Positions 35,732 to 43,882 of a stretch of 64,000 nucleotides of DNA are shown here, one piece after another. Each line of letters opens with the position of its first letter. Within the stretch, counting starts at the first letter, position 1. The notes under the pieces were generated by a model that did no database searches, had not been told where the DNA came from, and saw nothing but the letters and a program-made list of their open reading frames with translations. This stretch comes from Accumulibacter sp003538495 (GTDB lineage: Bacteria > Pseudomonadota > Gammaproteobacteria > Burkholderiales > Rhodocyclaceae). The position numbers and the translations under genes were made by a program. The stretch spans positions 1-64,000 of the forward strand of contig NZ_JAPUVQ010000143.1 of assembly GCF_029255145.1 (NCBI RefSeq), in the 5' to 3' direction.

Positions 35732-36607
35732 TTACTTGCAGGTGACTTTCTTGACCGGCGCGTAGCCTTCCTTGGCGAGAATGCACTGGCCAACGTCGCT
35801 CTTGATCCAGTCCATGTACTTCTTGACATCGGCCTTTGGCTGGCCATCGGTGTACATGAACAGCGGCCGGGCAATCGGATAGGTGCCATCGAAAGCCGTA
35901 TCCTCGGTCGGCTTGACGCAGGGCTTGCCCGCTGCCGGCGCGATGCAGAGCGCCTTGAGATGGTCCGTGGCATACGCCAGCCCGCTATAGCCGATGGCAC
36001 AGGGGGTCTTCTCGACCAGGTCGGCAACGTCCTTGGATCCGTGCATGTCGAGCGTGCCCTGGCGGAACTTGCCTTTCTCACCGAGGACGGCTTCCTGGAA
36101 GTAGGCGTAGGTTCCCGAATTGTTCTGCCGGCTGACGACGACGATTTCGTTCTTGCAACCCGGGATGGTGATGCCGAGATCGCTCCATTTGGTCGCCCCG
36201 CCGTCACGCCCGTATATCTTCGCCAGGTCGGTGACGGTCATGGAATCGCCGGGAAAGTTCTTGTGCACAAAGATCGCCAGCGCGTCGTAGCCGACGATAT
36301 GCTCGACGGGATTATGACCTTTGGCCTGCGCTTCCTTGATTTCCTTGTCTTTCATCTTGCGGCTGGAATTGGCGATGTCCACGGTGCCGTTGATCATCGC
36401 AGCGATGCCGGTGCCCGAACCACCTCCAGAGACGGCGACGGCAACGTTGGGGTTGATCTTTCCGTACTGCTCGGCCCAGGACTGGGCCACGTTGACCAGC
36501 GTGTCCGAGCCTTTGTTCTGGATTTCGGTTCTCGCGGACGCGGCACCGGACGCCAACGCCGTGGCCACCGCCACGCTGATATTCAATAACATCGATCTGG
36601 AAGTCAT
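35732..36607 (-). CDS. pstS: Periplasmic phosphate-binding protein PstS
   Basis: 291 aa. A signal peptide (MTSRSMLLNISVAVATALAS, cut near AASARTE) precedes the mature protein. Phosphate-site elements are NKGSDTLVNVAQSW, SGGGSGTGIAAMING, ANSSRKMKDKEI and SRQNNSGTYAYFQEAV. Cysteines at C-terminal positions (CKNE, CAIGY, CIAP, CVKP, CILA, VTCK) are more numerous than in E. coli PstS and may form disulfides. It captures phosphate for PstC/PstA. It is the first gene of the operon, 103 bp before phoU, with an AT-rich 880-bp upstream region. Confidence 0.95.
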   Translation of the reverse strand: MTSRSMLLNISVAVATALASGAASARTEIQNKGSDTLVNVAQSWAEQYGKINPNVAVAVSGGGSGTGIAAMINGTVDIANSSRKMKDKEIKEAQAKGHNPVEHIVGYDALAIFVHKNFPGDSMTVTDLAKIYGRDGGATKWSDLGITIPGCKNEIVVVSRQNNSGTYAYFQEAVLGEKGKFRQGTLDMHGSKDVADLVEKTPCAIGYSGLAYATDHLKALCIAPAAGKPCVKPTEDTAFDGTYPIARPLFMYTDGQPKADVKKYMDWIKSDVGQCILAKEGYAPVKKVTCK

Positions 36608-37492
36608 TCTGGGTTCTCCAAGGATGGGAAATTTTTTGAAGTCTATAGATGCAGATCAAAGACTTCCGGAATGGCGCAAGCAGCCGAAGCCAAAGATTAT
36701 CAGAAAAAACTGGCCTGACAAGCCTTTGGCGACAGAACTTAATCAGAAAAAACTTCCTGAATACCAAGAAAAAACTCGTTGCATCGGCACCGGCACAGTT
36801 TTTTCCATTGGCATGCATAGCTCTTGTTTCGATTCATGCAATACAGATACATAACATGTAAAATATTGCTTTAATGCATTAGTTGTTGTAAAGTTAGATG
36901 CCAATTAGCTTTTTGTGTTCATGCGCATGACGGAGCAAAACAAACCAAATTGAGAGGCAAAATTTATTGAAGCCCATTCATCCATCACGGACTGCACTAC
37001 CATCCCGCACCGGACTGAAGACCGATATAATGCGCCAGATAATCACCGCGCTTATTGTAATCACGGAAAACTAATCGTATGTTGTCATGGAGTTATGGAG
37101 TGCCCGGGCAAATCATCCGGACTTCTGGGAATTGCCCTGCTTCCGATACGGATCATGAATATGGCATCGTGCGGCAGGCGGCAGGAAGCAGTCGCCGGCT
37201 GAAGCGCTCGCCAATCTTCTCAATGACCGACGAACGGCTGTCAGAGCACGCGAGAGCGGATCGCCACACTAGCGGCAGGAATCAGCTCTTGACCAGGACA
37301 AATTCCAAACTGCGCCGGACCATGCTGTAGGCTGTAGCGCCGGCGATCCTGGGTAGTTGTGACGGTCTGCGCGAGGTCGCTTGGCGACGAGGCAAGAGCC
37401 AAGCACGCTGCCGGTGGGGCACTCCTGCCGCTGCTTCGCGTCACAGGCAGGAGCGCGCACGCATGACCCGGCCGAAGACCCCGCCGCGGTGG
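36608..37492. other. AT-rich upstream region of the pst operon; no gene recognised
   Basis: From about 36610 to 37080 the sequence is clearly richer in A/T than the rest of the window. Short open frames here look spurious. I looked for a PHO box (two CTGTCAT-like repeats 11 bp apart) on the minus strand and found no convincing match; the closest is a single TTGTCAG near 36715-36721. The A-tract repeats inside it are listed separately. Bases 37080-37492 are GC-rich again and hold nothing recognised. Confidence 0.5.
36700..36777. repeat. Three phased A-tract repeats upstream of pstS
   Basis: TCAGAAAAAACT occurs at 36700-36711 and 36743-36754, and AAGAAAAAACTC at 36766-36777. Spacings are 43 and 23 bp, roughly whole helical turns, so the DNA may be curved. 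They lie about 95-170 bp before the pstS start. Confidence 0.5.
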
Positions 37493-38662
37493 CTACTTGC
37501 GCAACAGGCGCATCCCGCGCTCCAGCCCGTTGAGCGTCAGCGGAAACATGCGGCCACCCATCAGGTTGTGGATCAGCGCGGTCGATTGCCGGTACTGCCA
37601 GGCGTGCTCCGACTCGGGGTTGAGCCAGATTGCGTGCGGCCAGGTGTCAGCAAGCCGCCGCAGCCAGGTGGCACCTGGCTCTTCATTGTTGTATTCGACG
37701 CTTCCCCACTGCTGCAGAAGCTCGTACGGGCTCATCGCCGCATCGCCGACGAAGATCATCCTGTAGTCATTGCCATATCTGTGCAGCACGTCGTGCGTGG
37801 CGATGCGTTCGCTGTGGCGGCGGCGGTTGTCCTTCCAGAGGAAGTCATAAACGCAGTTGTGGAAGTAATAGTGTTCGAGGTGCTTGAACTCGCTGCGGCA
37901 CGCCGAGAACAGTTCTTCGCAAACGCGGATGTGATCGTCCATCGAACCGCCGACATCGAGGAACAGCAGCACCTTGACGGCATTGTGCCGCTCGGGCCGC
38001 AGCCGCAGATCGAGCCAGCCAGCGTTGCGCGCGGTCCCGGCGATGGTTCCTTCGAGGTCGAGTTCCTCGGGCGCACCCTGGCGGGCAAAGCGGCGCAGCA
38101 GCCGCAGCGCGACCTTGATGTTGCGGGTGCCAAGTTCGACGCTGTCGTCGAGGTTGCGATACTCGCGCTTTTCCCAGACCTTGACCGCCGAGCGGTTCTC
38201 GCTCTTGCCACCGACGTGGATTCCCTCGGGATGCGTGCCGCCGTGCCCGAATGGCGAGCTGCCGCCGCTGCCGATCCACTTGCTGCCGCCGGAGTGACGC
38301 TCCTTCTGCTCGGCCAGGCGCTGCTTGAAGGTCTCCATCAGCTTGTCCCAGCCGAGCTTTTCGAGCTTGGCGCGTTCGGCGTCGGTCAGATGTTTCTTCA
38401 CCGCTTGCCGCAGCCACTCTTCGGGAATCAGGCACTCCATTCCCGGCAGCGCCTCGACCCCCTTGAAGTACTCGCCGAAGGCCCGGTCGAACTTGTCGAA
38501 GTTGGTCTCGTCCTTGACCAGGATCGCGCGCGCAAGCACGTAGAAGTCGTCCAGGCTGTGCTCGATGACGCGCTGCTGCAGGGCGTCGAGCAAGGCCAGG
38601 AACTCCTTGATCGACACCGGCAGGCGGTTTGCCTTGAGATGGAGAAAGAAGTCGATCAGCAT
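37493..38662 (-). CDS. VWA-domain protein (CoxE/YehP-like) partnered with a MoxR ATPase
   Basis: 389 aa. The N-terminal half is helical and charged (SIKEFLALLDALQQRV) with a Gly/Ser-rich linker around 125-150 (GGSKWIGSGGSSPFGHGG). The C-terminal von Willebrand A domain (about 225-389) has a MIDAS of the DxGxS type in LLFLDVGGSMDDH. Further MIDAS contacts probably lie in RMIFVGDAAMSP. MoxR-VWA pairs act as chaperones inserting cofactors or assembling complexes. The MoxR ATPase lies 102 bp upstream in the same direction. The target complex is not visible here. Confidence 0.88.
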   Translation of the reverse strand: MLIDFFLHLKANRLPVSIKEFLALLDALQQRVIEHSLDDFYVLARAILVKDETNFDKFDRAFGEYFKGVEALPGMECLIPEEWLRQAVKKHLTDAERAKLEKLGWDKLMETFKQRLAEQKERHSGGSKWIGSGGSSPFGHGGTHPEGIHVGGKSENRSAVKVWEKREYRNLDDSVELGTRNIKVALRLLRRFARQGAPEELDLEGTIAGTARNAGWLDLRLRPERHNAVKVLLFLDVGGSMDDHIRVCEELFSACRSEFKHLEHYYFHNCVYDFLWKDNRRRHSERIATHDVLHRYGNDYRMIFVGDAAMSPYELLQQWGSVEYNNEEPGATWLRRLADTWPHAIWLNPESEHAWQYRQSTALIHNLMGGRMFPLTLNGLERGMRLLRK

Positions 38663-38764
38663 CGTCGCATTCGTCCGCTATCGTTCAGCGTCGTTCAGTG
38701 GCATGCTTCTGCCTGTTGCCGCGTCGACCGCGGCGCGGTAGAACGCCGGGATCAAGGCGACCGT

Positions 38765-39607
38765 TCAGCGGTTCTGGCGGGCCATGAAAATCAGCCGCTC
38801 GAAAAGGTGAACGTCCTGCTCGTTCTTCAGCAGCGCGCCGTGCAGCGGCGGGATCGCGGTCTTGTGGTCCTTGCTGCGCAGTGCTTCGGGCGGAATGTCC
38901 TCGGCGAGCAGCAGCTTCAGCCAGTCGAGCAGCTCCGAGGTCGAGGGCTTCTTCTTCAATCCCGGGATCTCGCGCAGTTCGAAGAACACCTCCAGCGCCT
39001 CGCGCAACAAGGCCGGCTTCAAACCCGGGAAATGGACGTCGACTATGCGCCGCATCGTCTCCCGGTCCGGAAACTTGATGTAATGAAAGAAGCAGCGGCG
39101 CAGGAACGCGTCGGGTAGTTCCTTCTCGTTGTTCGAGGTGATGAACACCGCCGGCCGGTGGCGGGCGCGGATATTCTGGCGCGTCTCGTAGACGAAGAAC
39201 TCCATCCGGTCGAGTTCGCGCAGCAGGTCGTTGGGGAACTCAATATCGGCCTTGTCGATTTCGTCGATCAGCACCACCGACGGCGTTTCGCACTCGAAGG
39301 CCTGCCACAGCACGCCCTGGACGATGTAGCTGCCGATGTCGGCAACCTTCGCCTCGCCGAGCTGCGAGTCGCGCAGCCGCGAGACGGCATCGTATTCGTA
39401 CAAGCCCTGCTGCGCCTTGGTGGTCGACTTGATGTGCCACTGGAACAGCGGCCGGCCGAGGGCGGCGGCCACCTCTTCGGCGAGCATGGTCTTGCCGGTA
39501 CCCGGCTCGCCCTTGATCAGCAGCGGCCGCTGCAAGGTGACCGCGGCGTTGACCGCGAGGGTCAGGTCACCGGTGGTCACGTACCTTTCGGAGCCGGAAA
39601 AACGCAT
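38765..39607 (-). CDS. MoxR-family AAA+ ATPase
   Basis: 280 aa from ATG 39607 (MRFSGSERYVTTGDL), preceded by GAAGGGGA; an in-frame TTG six codons upstream is less likely. It has Walker A GEPGTGKTMLAEE, Walker B VVLIDEIDKAD, sensor 1 FITSNNEKELPDAFLRRC, and the MoxR-type insert RSKDHKTAIPPLHGAL near the end. These proteins form hexamers that, with VWA proteins, remodel protein complexes; the sub-branch with a DUF58-less VWA partner is often called APE2220 or CoxD-like. It forms a two-gene unit with the VWA gene. Confidence 0.9.
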   Translation of the reverse strand: MRFSGSERYVTTGDLTLAVNAAVTLQRPLLIKGEPGTGKTMLAEEVAAALGRPLFQWHIKSTTKAQQGLYEYDAVSRLRDSQLGEAKVADIGSYIVQGVLWQAFECETPSVVLIDEIDKADIEFPNDLLRELDRMEFFVYETRQNIRARHRPAVFITSNNEKELPDAFLRRCFFHYIKFPDRETMRRIVDVHFPGLKPALLREALEVFFELREIPGLKKKPSTSELLDWLKLLLAEDIPPEALRSKDHKTAIPPLHGALLKNEQDVHLFERLIFMARQNR

Positions 39608-39804
39608 GCGGATGTTCCCCTTCAAAGATCAGTCGATTCTACCCGCAAAGGTCTGCTGCCAGTGTCACAGCCACTGCCGGCTTGCTACCGAGACTCCACG
39701 GTCGACGCTGCGAGCACCCGGCAGCCGGTAGCAAGAAGCCCATTCCCCGCGGCAGGCGGGTTCGATCTCCAGCTGGGCATAGTGACTGAGAGCGCACGCG
39801 GCAC

Positions 39805-39821
39805 TGTCGACATCTTTTACA
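39805..39821 (+). promoter_or_regulatory. 17-bp upstream activator-like element of PEP-CTERM gene 3
   Basis: TGTCGACATCTTTTACA, 52 bp upstream of the sigma-54 promoter; this gap is one helical turn shorter than the usual 63-64 bp. Confidence 0.8.
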
Positions 39822-39873
39822 TCTGCCCGCACATACCAAACAAATGTTACATTAACTCCGCTAGTTATACACG

Positions 39874-39889
39874 TGGCACAAAAAATGCT
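39874..39889 (+). promoter_or_regulatory. Sigma-54 promoter of PEP-CTERM gene 3
   Basis: TGGCACAAAAAATGCT with correct -24/-12 spacing, about 195 bp before the coding start. Confidence 0.85.
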
Positions 39890-40084
39890 TGGCACCGATC
39901 ATCCCCGGCGTTTCACCGGCTTCTGCGCAGACGGCCTCAAGCCTGCAGCACGAACCTCACCGGCCCGCGCCGTGTTCAAGGATGCCTGGCGGGAGTGCGC
40001 TTGCACAACAGGTATTGGCAAGCGCAAATCCGCCCCCATGTTTCGGCTTCTAAATCGCATTCGTTTAAGGAGAGTTGAGAAAGG

Positions 40085-40756
40085 ATCAGCAAACTTCGCA
40101 TTATTCTTGCCCCCGCTCTGGCCTTGTCGACATCTTTGGCCCTTGCCGCACCGGTATCCTGGACCGACTGGACCACGTTGTCTGCTACCAGCCCTGGCGT
40201 TCTGGGCTCGCTGGTCGTCGGCTCGACCACCGTCGGCGTCACCTACAGCGGCGCCTACAGCTTCGCGCAAACCAGCGGCGGCACCAATTACTGGGTCGAG
40301 GGAAGCCCCGCCGCCTATACCGGGTCCGCACTGGTCGACAACGCGCCTCCGGCCGCCGACATCATCGCCCTCGATGCCGGCGGGCTCAAGACCATCACCT
40401 TCTCGCAAGCGGTCGTCGATCCCCTGATTGCGCTGGTCAGCTGGAATGGCAACACGGTCGACTTCGGCGTGCCCATCGAGATCCTGAGTTTCGGCCCGGG
40501 ATACTGGGGTAGCGGAACGCCAGTCCTGAACGGCAGCGGCACCGGTTTCTTCGGCAGCGGCGAAGTTCACGGGGTGATCCGTCTGCCGGGTTCATACTCG
40601 TCTATTTCCTTCACCGATACCTCTGAAAACTGGCATGGCATTACCGTCGGCGTCGTGGGTTTGGCCGGCAACAATGTCCCTGAACCGGCGTCGCTTGCTC
40701 TACTGGGCATTGGTCTGGCCGGCCTGGGCGCCCTGCGCAGGTGCAGGACGGCCTGA
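40085..40756 (+). CDS. PEP-CTERM sorting-domain surface protein (3), with ATC at the start position
   Basis: The frame opens after TGA 40076-40078. Read from ATC 40085 it gives (M)SKLRIILAPALALSTSLAL, a normal signal peptide cut near ALAAPVS; the codon before SKL should be ATG. The strong AAGGAG lies upstream (40067-40072). Within the frame only CTG or TTG codons inside the signal peptide (for example 40124) offer other starts, and they would remove its basic end. The mature part is beta-rich with SWTDWTTLSAT and GGTNYWVEGSP. The C-terminus is VPEPASLALLGIGLAG, then GALRRCRTA. Promoter, activator-like element and terminator are intact. It is either AUC-initiated at low level, a recent start-codon mutation, or a sequence error. 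Confidence 0.75.
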   Translation: MSKLRIILAPALALSTSLALAAPVSWTDWTTLSATSPGVLGSLVVGSTTVGVTYSGAYSFAQTSGGTNYWVEGSPAAYTGSALVDNAPPAADIIALDAGGLKTITFSQAVVDPLIALVSWNGNTVDFGVPIEILSFGPGYWGSGTPVLNGSGTGFFGSGEVHGVIRLPGSYSSISFTDTSENWHGITVGVVGLAGNNVPEPASLALLGIGLAGLGALRRCRTA

Positions 40757-40784
40757 GCAAAGCCACACGACGACACCCATATAG

Positions 40785-40813
40785 CCGGCCCCGCGAGGGC
40801 CGGTCTTCTTTTT
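40785..40813 (+). terminator. Rho-independent terminator of PEP-CTERM gene 3
   Basis: CCGGCCC (40785-40791) pairs with GGGCCGG (40797-40803) across a 5-nt loop, followed by TCTTCTTTTTC. Confidence 0.8.
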
Positions 40814-40919
40814 CGCGGCGACACGACGTCGGCGCGTGCCTGTCCGCGGCCGCGGCGCCGGTCGGATGCTCGCCCGCTCGCCTTCCCCGCGAACGCGCCA
40901 ACAACGGCAGAGCCGTATT

Positions 40920-41348
40920 TCACCTACCGGCTGCGCGCCGAACACAGTCGAGGTAGGCCGCCCCATCGATCGCCCCGCCATCGCGCTGGGCGCGCCAGAT
41001 CGTCTCGCCCAGACACTCGATGATTGCATGTTCGGCGGCATGGACATCGAGACGCGCGCGCAGCGCCTGGTAGGCGGAAAGAATCCCGAACGGCTGGTCG
41101 ATGCTGATCTGTTCGGCGACGGCGAGGTGCAGCGAAAGGTGGAGAAAGGGATTCATCTGGCCGCTCTCGGGCGTGAACTCCTGCTCCAGCGCCAGCGCCG
41201 GGTTCTCCAGCAGCGCGTGGTATTCGGGGTGTTCGACGATCAGATCGGCGGCGACGACCTCGGCACCTTCGAGAATCGAGCGCTCTCGATGCTTGCGCCA
41301 AGCCTCGCAGAAGAACTGGCGGACCTGCTCACGGCTGGGATTGAACAT
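40920..41348 (-). CDS. DUF1841 family protein
   Basis: 142 aa, starting MFNPSREQVRQFFCEAW, the N-terminus typical of DUF1841. Further family marks are EHPEYHALL, MNPFLHLSLHLAVAEQ and HAIIECLGETIW. It is a small soluble helical protein of unknown function found in Beta- and Gammaproteobacteria. Its start lies inside the last codons of the FIST gene (20-nt overlap), so it is translated as the last member of the rnf-nth-FIST series. Confidence 0.88.
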   Translation of the reverse strand: MFNPSREQVRQFFCEAWRKHRERSILEGAEVVAADLIVEHPEYHALLENPALALEQEFTPESGQMNPFLHLSLHLAVAEQISIDQPFGILSAYQALRARLDVHAAEHAIIECLGETIWRAQRDGGAIDGAAYLDCVRRAAGR

Positions 41349-42489
41349 CGGCTCTCCGGGTGGTCATGCTGATCAAGGCGGTGACGACGGCGTTATGCAG
41401 CAGGCGATTGCCACCCGCCGCCCGTGGCGCGGTCTGTCCGGTGCCGTAGCTTCCGATCAACGGCAGACCGGGCAAGCGCTCGCGCAGACAGTCGAGTTCA
41501 CGGTCCTGGCCGCTGTGGAAACAAGCGCCACGGCCGATGCACGAGAAGACTAGCGCGGCGACCGGGTCAGCGGCAACGCCAGCCAGGCGGGAAAGGGACT
41601 GGCGCATGTCGTCTTCGGCCGACTGCGGCACGCGCATCGCCCAGGCCAGGCCTTGCCCCGGCGTGGTCCGCTCGGCCAGGGTCAGCGACTTGTCGACATT
41701 GGCCGCAATGATCGCGATCGTGTGCCAGCTTTCGTCAGCCCCCTCGCCCCGGCCGTCGGTCACCACCGCGCGCAGCGAAGCCAAAGGGAGTTGCAGCGGG
41801 TCGCGGCAAGCTGCCGGCAGCGTGCCGGTCAGGCTGTCGAGCGCACTCTTGCCGCCCAGGCTGAACAGCTCGTGGTCCCGGCAGCTGTCGACCGGGAACG
41901 GACGACCGAGCAGTCGCCAGCCGCAGGAAACGCCGAGATCGACATGCGCCGCGCGCAGCCGCAGGCTGCATTCCCAAGCCAGACGACTGTGCTGCCAGGC
42001 AACAGGGTCGCGGCGGCCAAGACTGCCAGCAAAGCTGCCGCCGAAACGCCGCGGCGCCAAGTCCCGCCAGGCGCAGGGAAAGCTGCTGCCCGCGTAGCTC
42101 AAGAGGGGTTCGCTGCCCTGCTCGCTCTCGTCGCCAGCGTGATCGTCGTCACCCTCCGCGCCCCCCTGGCCGGCCGGAGCGGCAGGCTGCCGATGATCCA
42201 GCGACAGGCCGCCGGCAAAGACCATCACCGCTGCTGCCGGGCGGTCGAGTATCCAGCCGTGGTCGGTGAACACGCCGGCTGCGATACCTCCGGCGACCTC
42301 GGTGCACCGCGCCGCTCGTGCCACCGCGGTGACGGTCCGCTGCGCGTGCCGGGAAAAATCCGACGTCAAGAAAAGCAGCACGCTCGTGGCGTGGCTGGCG
42401 CCGGACTTTTCCAGCGCCTGCGCCAGCGCCTCCTTGGCCAGCCGCGGCAGCGGCTCGTTGCCCGCGGCCAGCGCGCTGCCGATGCTCAT
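41329..42489 (-). CDS. FIST-domain sensory protein
   Basis: 386 aa from ATG 42489, which overlaps the nth stop as ATGA. The FIST N domain has SVLLFLTSDFSRHAQ and EVAGGIAAGVFTDHGWILD. The FIST C part has LVFSCIGRGACFHSGQDREL and LPLIGSYGTGQTAP, the GGxxxGE-like block found at the end of FIST proteins, here altered to SYGTGQ. These proteins are proposed sensors of small ligands, often amino acids, in signal transduction. The segment 135-160 (GGAEGDDDHAGDESEQGSE) is an acidic insert. Confidence 0.85.
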   Translation of the reverse strand: MSIGSALAAGNEPLPRLAKEALAQALEKSGASHATSVLLFLTSDFSRHAQRTVTAVARAARCTEVAGGIAAGVFTDHGWILDRPAAAVMVFAGGLSLDHRQPAAPAGQGGAEGDDDHAGDESEQGSEPLLSYAGSSFPCAWRDLAPRRFGGSFAGSLGRRDPVAWQHSRLAWECSLRLRAAHVDLGVSCGWRLLGRPFPVDSCRDHELFSLGGKSALDSLTGTLPAACRDPLQLPLASLRAVVTDGRGEGADESWHTIAIIAANVDKSLTLAERTTPGQGLAWAMRVPQSAEDDMRQSLSRLAGVAADPVAALVFSCIGRGACFHSGQDRELDCLRERLPGLPLIGSYGTGQTAPRAAGGNRLLHNAVVTALISMTTRRADVQSQP

Positions 42490-43139
42490 CCGGGCATCAG
42501 CCCGAAGGCCACGGTCTTTTCCGGGTAGGCACAAAGGTCGGCGATGCTGCAGCGCCAGCACTCCGGCTTGCGTGCGGTGCACACGTAACGCCCGTGCAGG
42601 ATCAGCCAGTGATGCGCGGATTGCCGGAATTCCCCGGGAACCAGTTCGAGCAGCTCGCGTTCGACGGCCAGCGGCGTTGTGCCGACCGCCAGCCCGGTGC
42701 GCCTGGCGACCCGGAAGATATGCGTGTCGACAGCGATCGTCGCTTCGCCGAAGGCCGTGTTGAGGACCACATTGGCGGTCTTGCGGCCGACCCCGGGCAA
42801 GGCTTCGAGCGCCGAGCGCGAACGCGGCACATCGCCGCCGTGAAGTTCCAGCAGTTGCCGGCAGGTGGCGATGACGTTCCGGGCCTTGTTGCGGTACAGG
42901 CCGATCCGGTTGATGTAATCGCTCAGACGCTCCTCGCCCAGCGCCAGCATCGCCTGCGGCGTCGGAGCGTCGGCGAAGAGCTTCCTGGTCGCCAGGTTGA
43001 CGCTCTTGTCGGTCGCCTGTGCGGACAGGATGACCGCAATCAGCAACTGAAAGTTGCTGGCGTACTCGAGCTCGGTGGTCGGTTGCGGATTGGCCGAGCG
43101 CAGCCGTGCGAAGAGTTCATGACACTGGCTGCGGTTCAT
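42486..43139 (-). CDS. nth: Endonuclease III (DNA glycosylase/AP lyase)
   Basis: 217 aa from ATG 43139 (MNRSQCHELFARLRSANPQP). The helix-hairpin-helix carries the catalytic lysine in LPGVGRKTANVVLN, and the catalytic aspartate is in VDTHIFRVARR. The C-terminal 4Fe-4S loop is CTARKPECWRCSIADLC. It removes oxidised pyrimidines in base-excision repair. It follows rnfE by 32 bp; nth after the rnf genes is the same order as rsxABCDGE-nth in E. coli, a conserved neighbourhood. Confidence 0.97.
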   Translation of the reverse strand: MNRSQCHELFARLRSANPQPTTELEYASNFQLLIAVILSAQATDKSVNLATRKLFADAPTPQAMLALGEERLSDYINRIGLYRNKARNVIATCRQLLELHGGDVPRSRSALEALPGVGRKTANVVLNTAFGEATIAVDTHIFRVARRTGLAVGTTPLAVERELLELVPGEFRQSAHHWLILHGRYVCTARKPECWRCSIADLCAYPEKTVAFGLMPG

Positions 43140-43171
43140 TCGGGTCAATTCTCCGACGATTCCGGTAACAC

Positions 43172-43882
43172 TCAGACACCGTCGGCCAGTGCCGCCGGCG
43201 AGGCCCGATCGGACGGCGAATCCGCTCGGGAATCGGGGCGGCGCGCAGCGGCGCGCGCTTCAACCCAGTTCTTCCAGGCGATCAGGCAGCCAAGCAGGAT
43301 GAAGGCGCCGGGCGGCAGCATCGCAAGCAGGAGGCCGGGATAGTCCGCGGGCAGCAATTTCAGTCCCTGCAGCGCCGGAAAGACCATGTCGACACCCGAA
43401 AAGAGCGTGCCGGCGCCGATCAGTTCGCGCAAGCCGCCGAGCAGGGCCAGCGTCCACAGCATCCCGACGCCCATGAAAACGCCGTCGAGCAGCGACTGCA
43501 AGGGTCGATTCTTGTTGGCGAAGGCTTCGACACGCGCCAGGACGATACAGTTGGTGACGATCAGCGGAATGAAAATCCCGAGCACCAGATACAGCTCGTG
43601 GAAGTAGGCATTGAACACTAGATCGACGACGGTCACCAGCGCGGCGACGATCAGGATGAAGACCGGGATGCGAATCTCGTGCGGAATCAGATTGCGCAGC
43701 GCGGAGACCGCGACGTTGGCCACCGCCATGACGATGATCGTCGCCAGCGAGAGCATCACGCCATTGACCAGCGTGGTGGTCACCGCCAGCAGCGGACACA
43801 GGCCGAGGATTTGGATCAGGCTGGAGTTCTGGTGCCAGACCCCGTTGTCCATGATCTGGCGGAATTCGTCGCGGTTGATCAC
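43172..43882 (-). CDS. rnfE: RNF electron transport complex subunit RnfE (RsxE)
   Basis: 236 aa. The start is GTG 43882, overlapping the rnfG stop (GTGA). It has six membrane helices: NSSLIQILGLCPLLAVTTTL, VNGVMLSLATIIVMAVANV and further segments, with the cysteine-containing LGLCP and VTNCIVLAR that bind a 2Fe-2S centre between RnfA and RnfE. Its partner subunit RnfA at 47995 has the homologous ILGLCPFMG and ITTNCAVLG. The C-terminus is charged and disordered (RPDSRADSPSDRAS). Confidence 0.94.
   Translation of the reverse strand: MINRDEFRQIMDNGVWHQNSSLIQILGLCPLLAVTTTLVNGVMLSLATIIVMAVANVAVSALRNLIPHEIRIPVFILIVAALVTVVDLVFNAYFHELYLVLGIFIPLIVTNCIVLARVEAFANKNRPLQSLLDGVFMGVGMLWTLALLGGLRELIGAGTLFSGVDMVFPALQGLKLLPADYPGLLLAMLPPGAFILLGCLIAWKNWVEARAAARRPDSRADSPSDRASPAALADGV

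Larger units (their letters stand above)
39608..40084. other. Intergenic region carrying PEP-CTERM gene 3 control elements
   Basis: It lies between divergent genes. It holds an activator-like element (39805-39821) and a sigma-54 promoter (39874-39889), both pointing right. No gene is recognised. Confidence 0.6.

Noticed and set aside
36700..36730. A possible PHO box upstream of pstS
   Set aside because: Only one TTGTCAG-like half is present at the expected orientation; the second repeat at 11 bp is missing.
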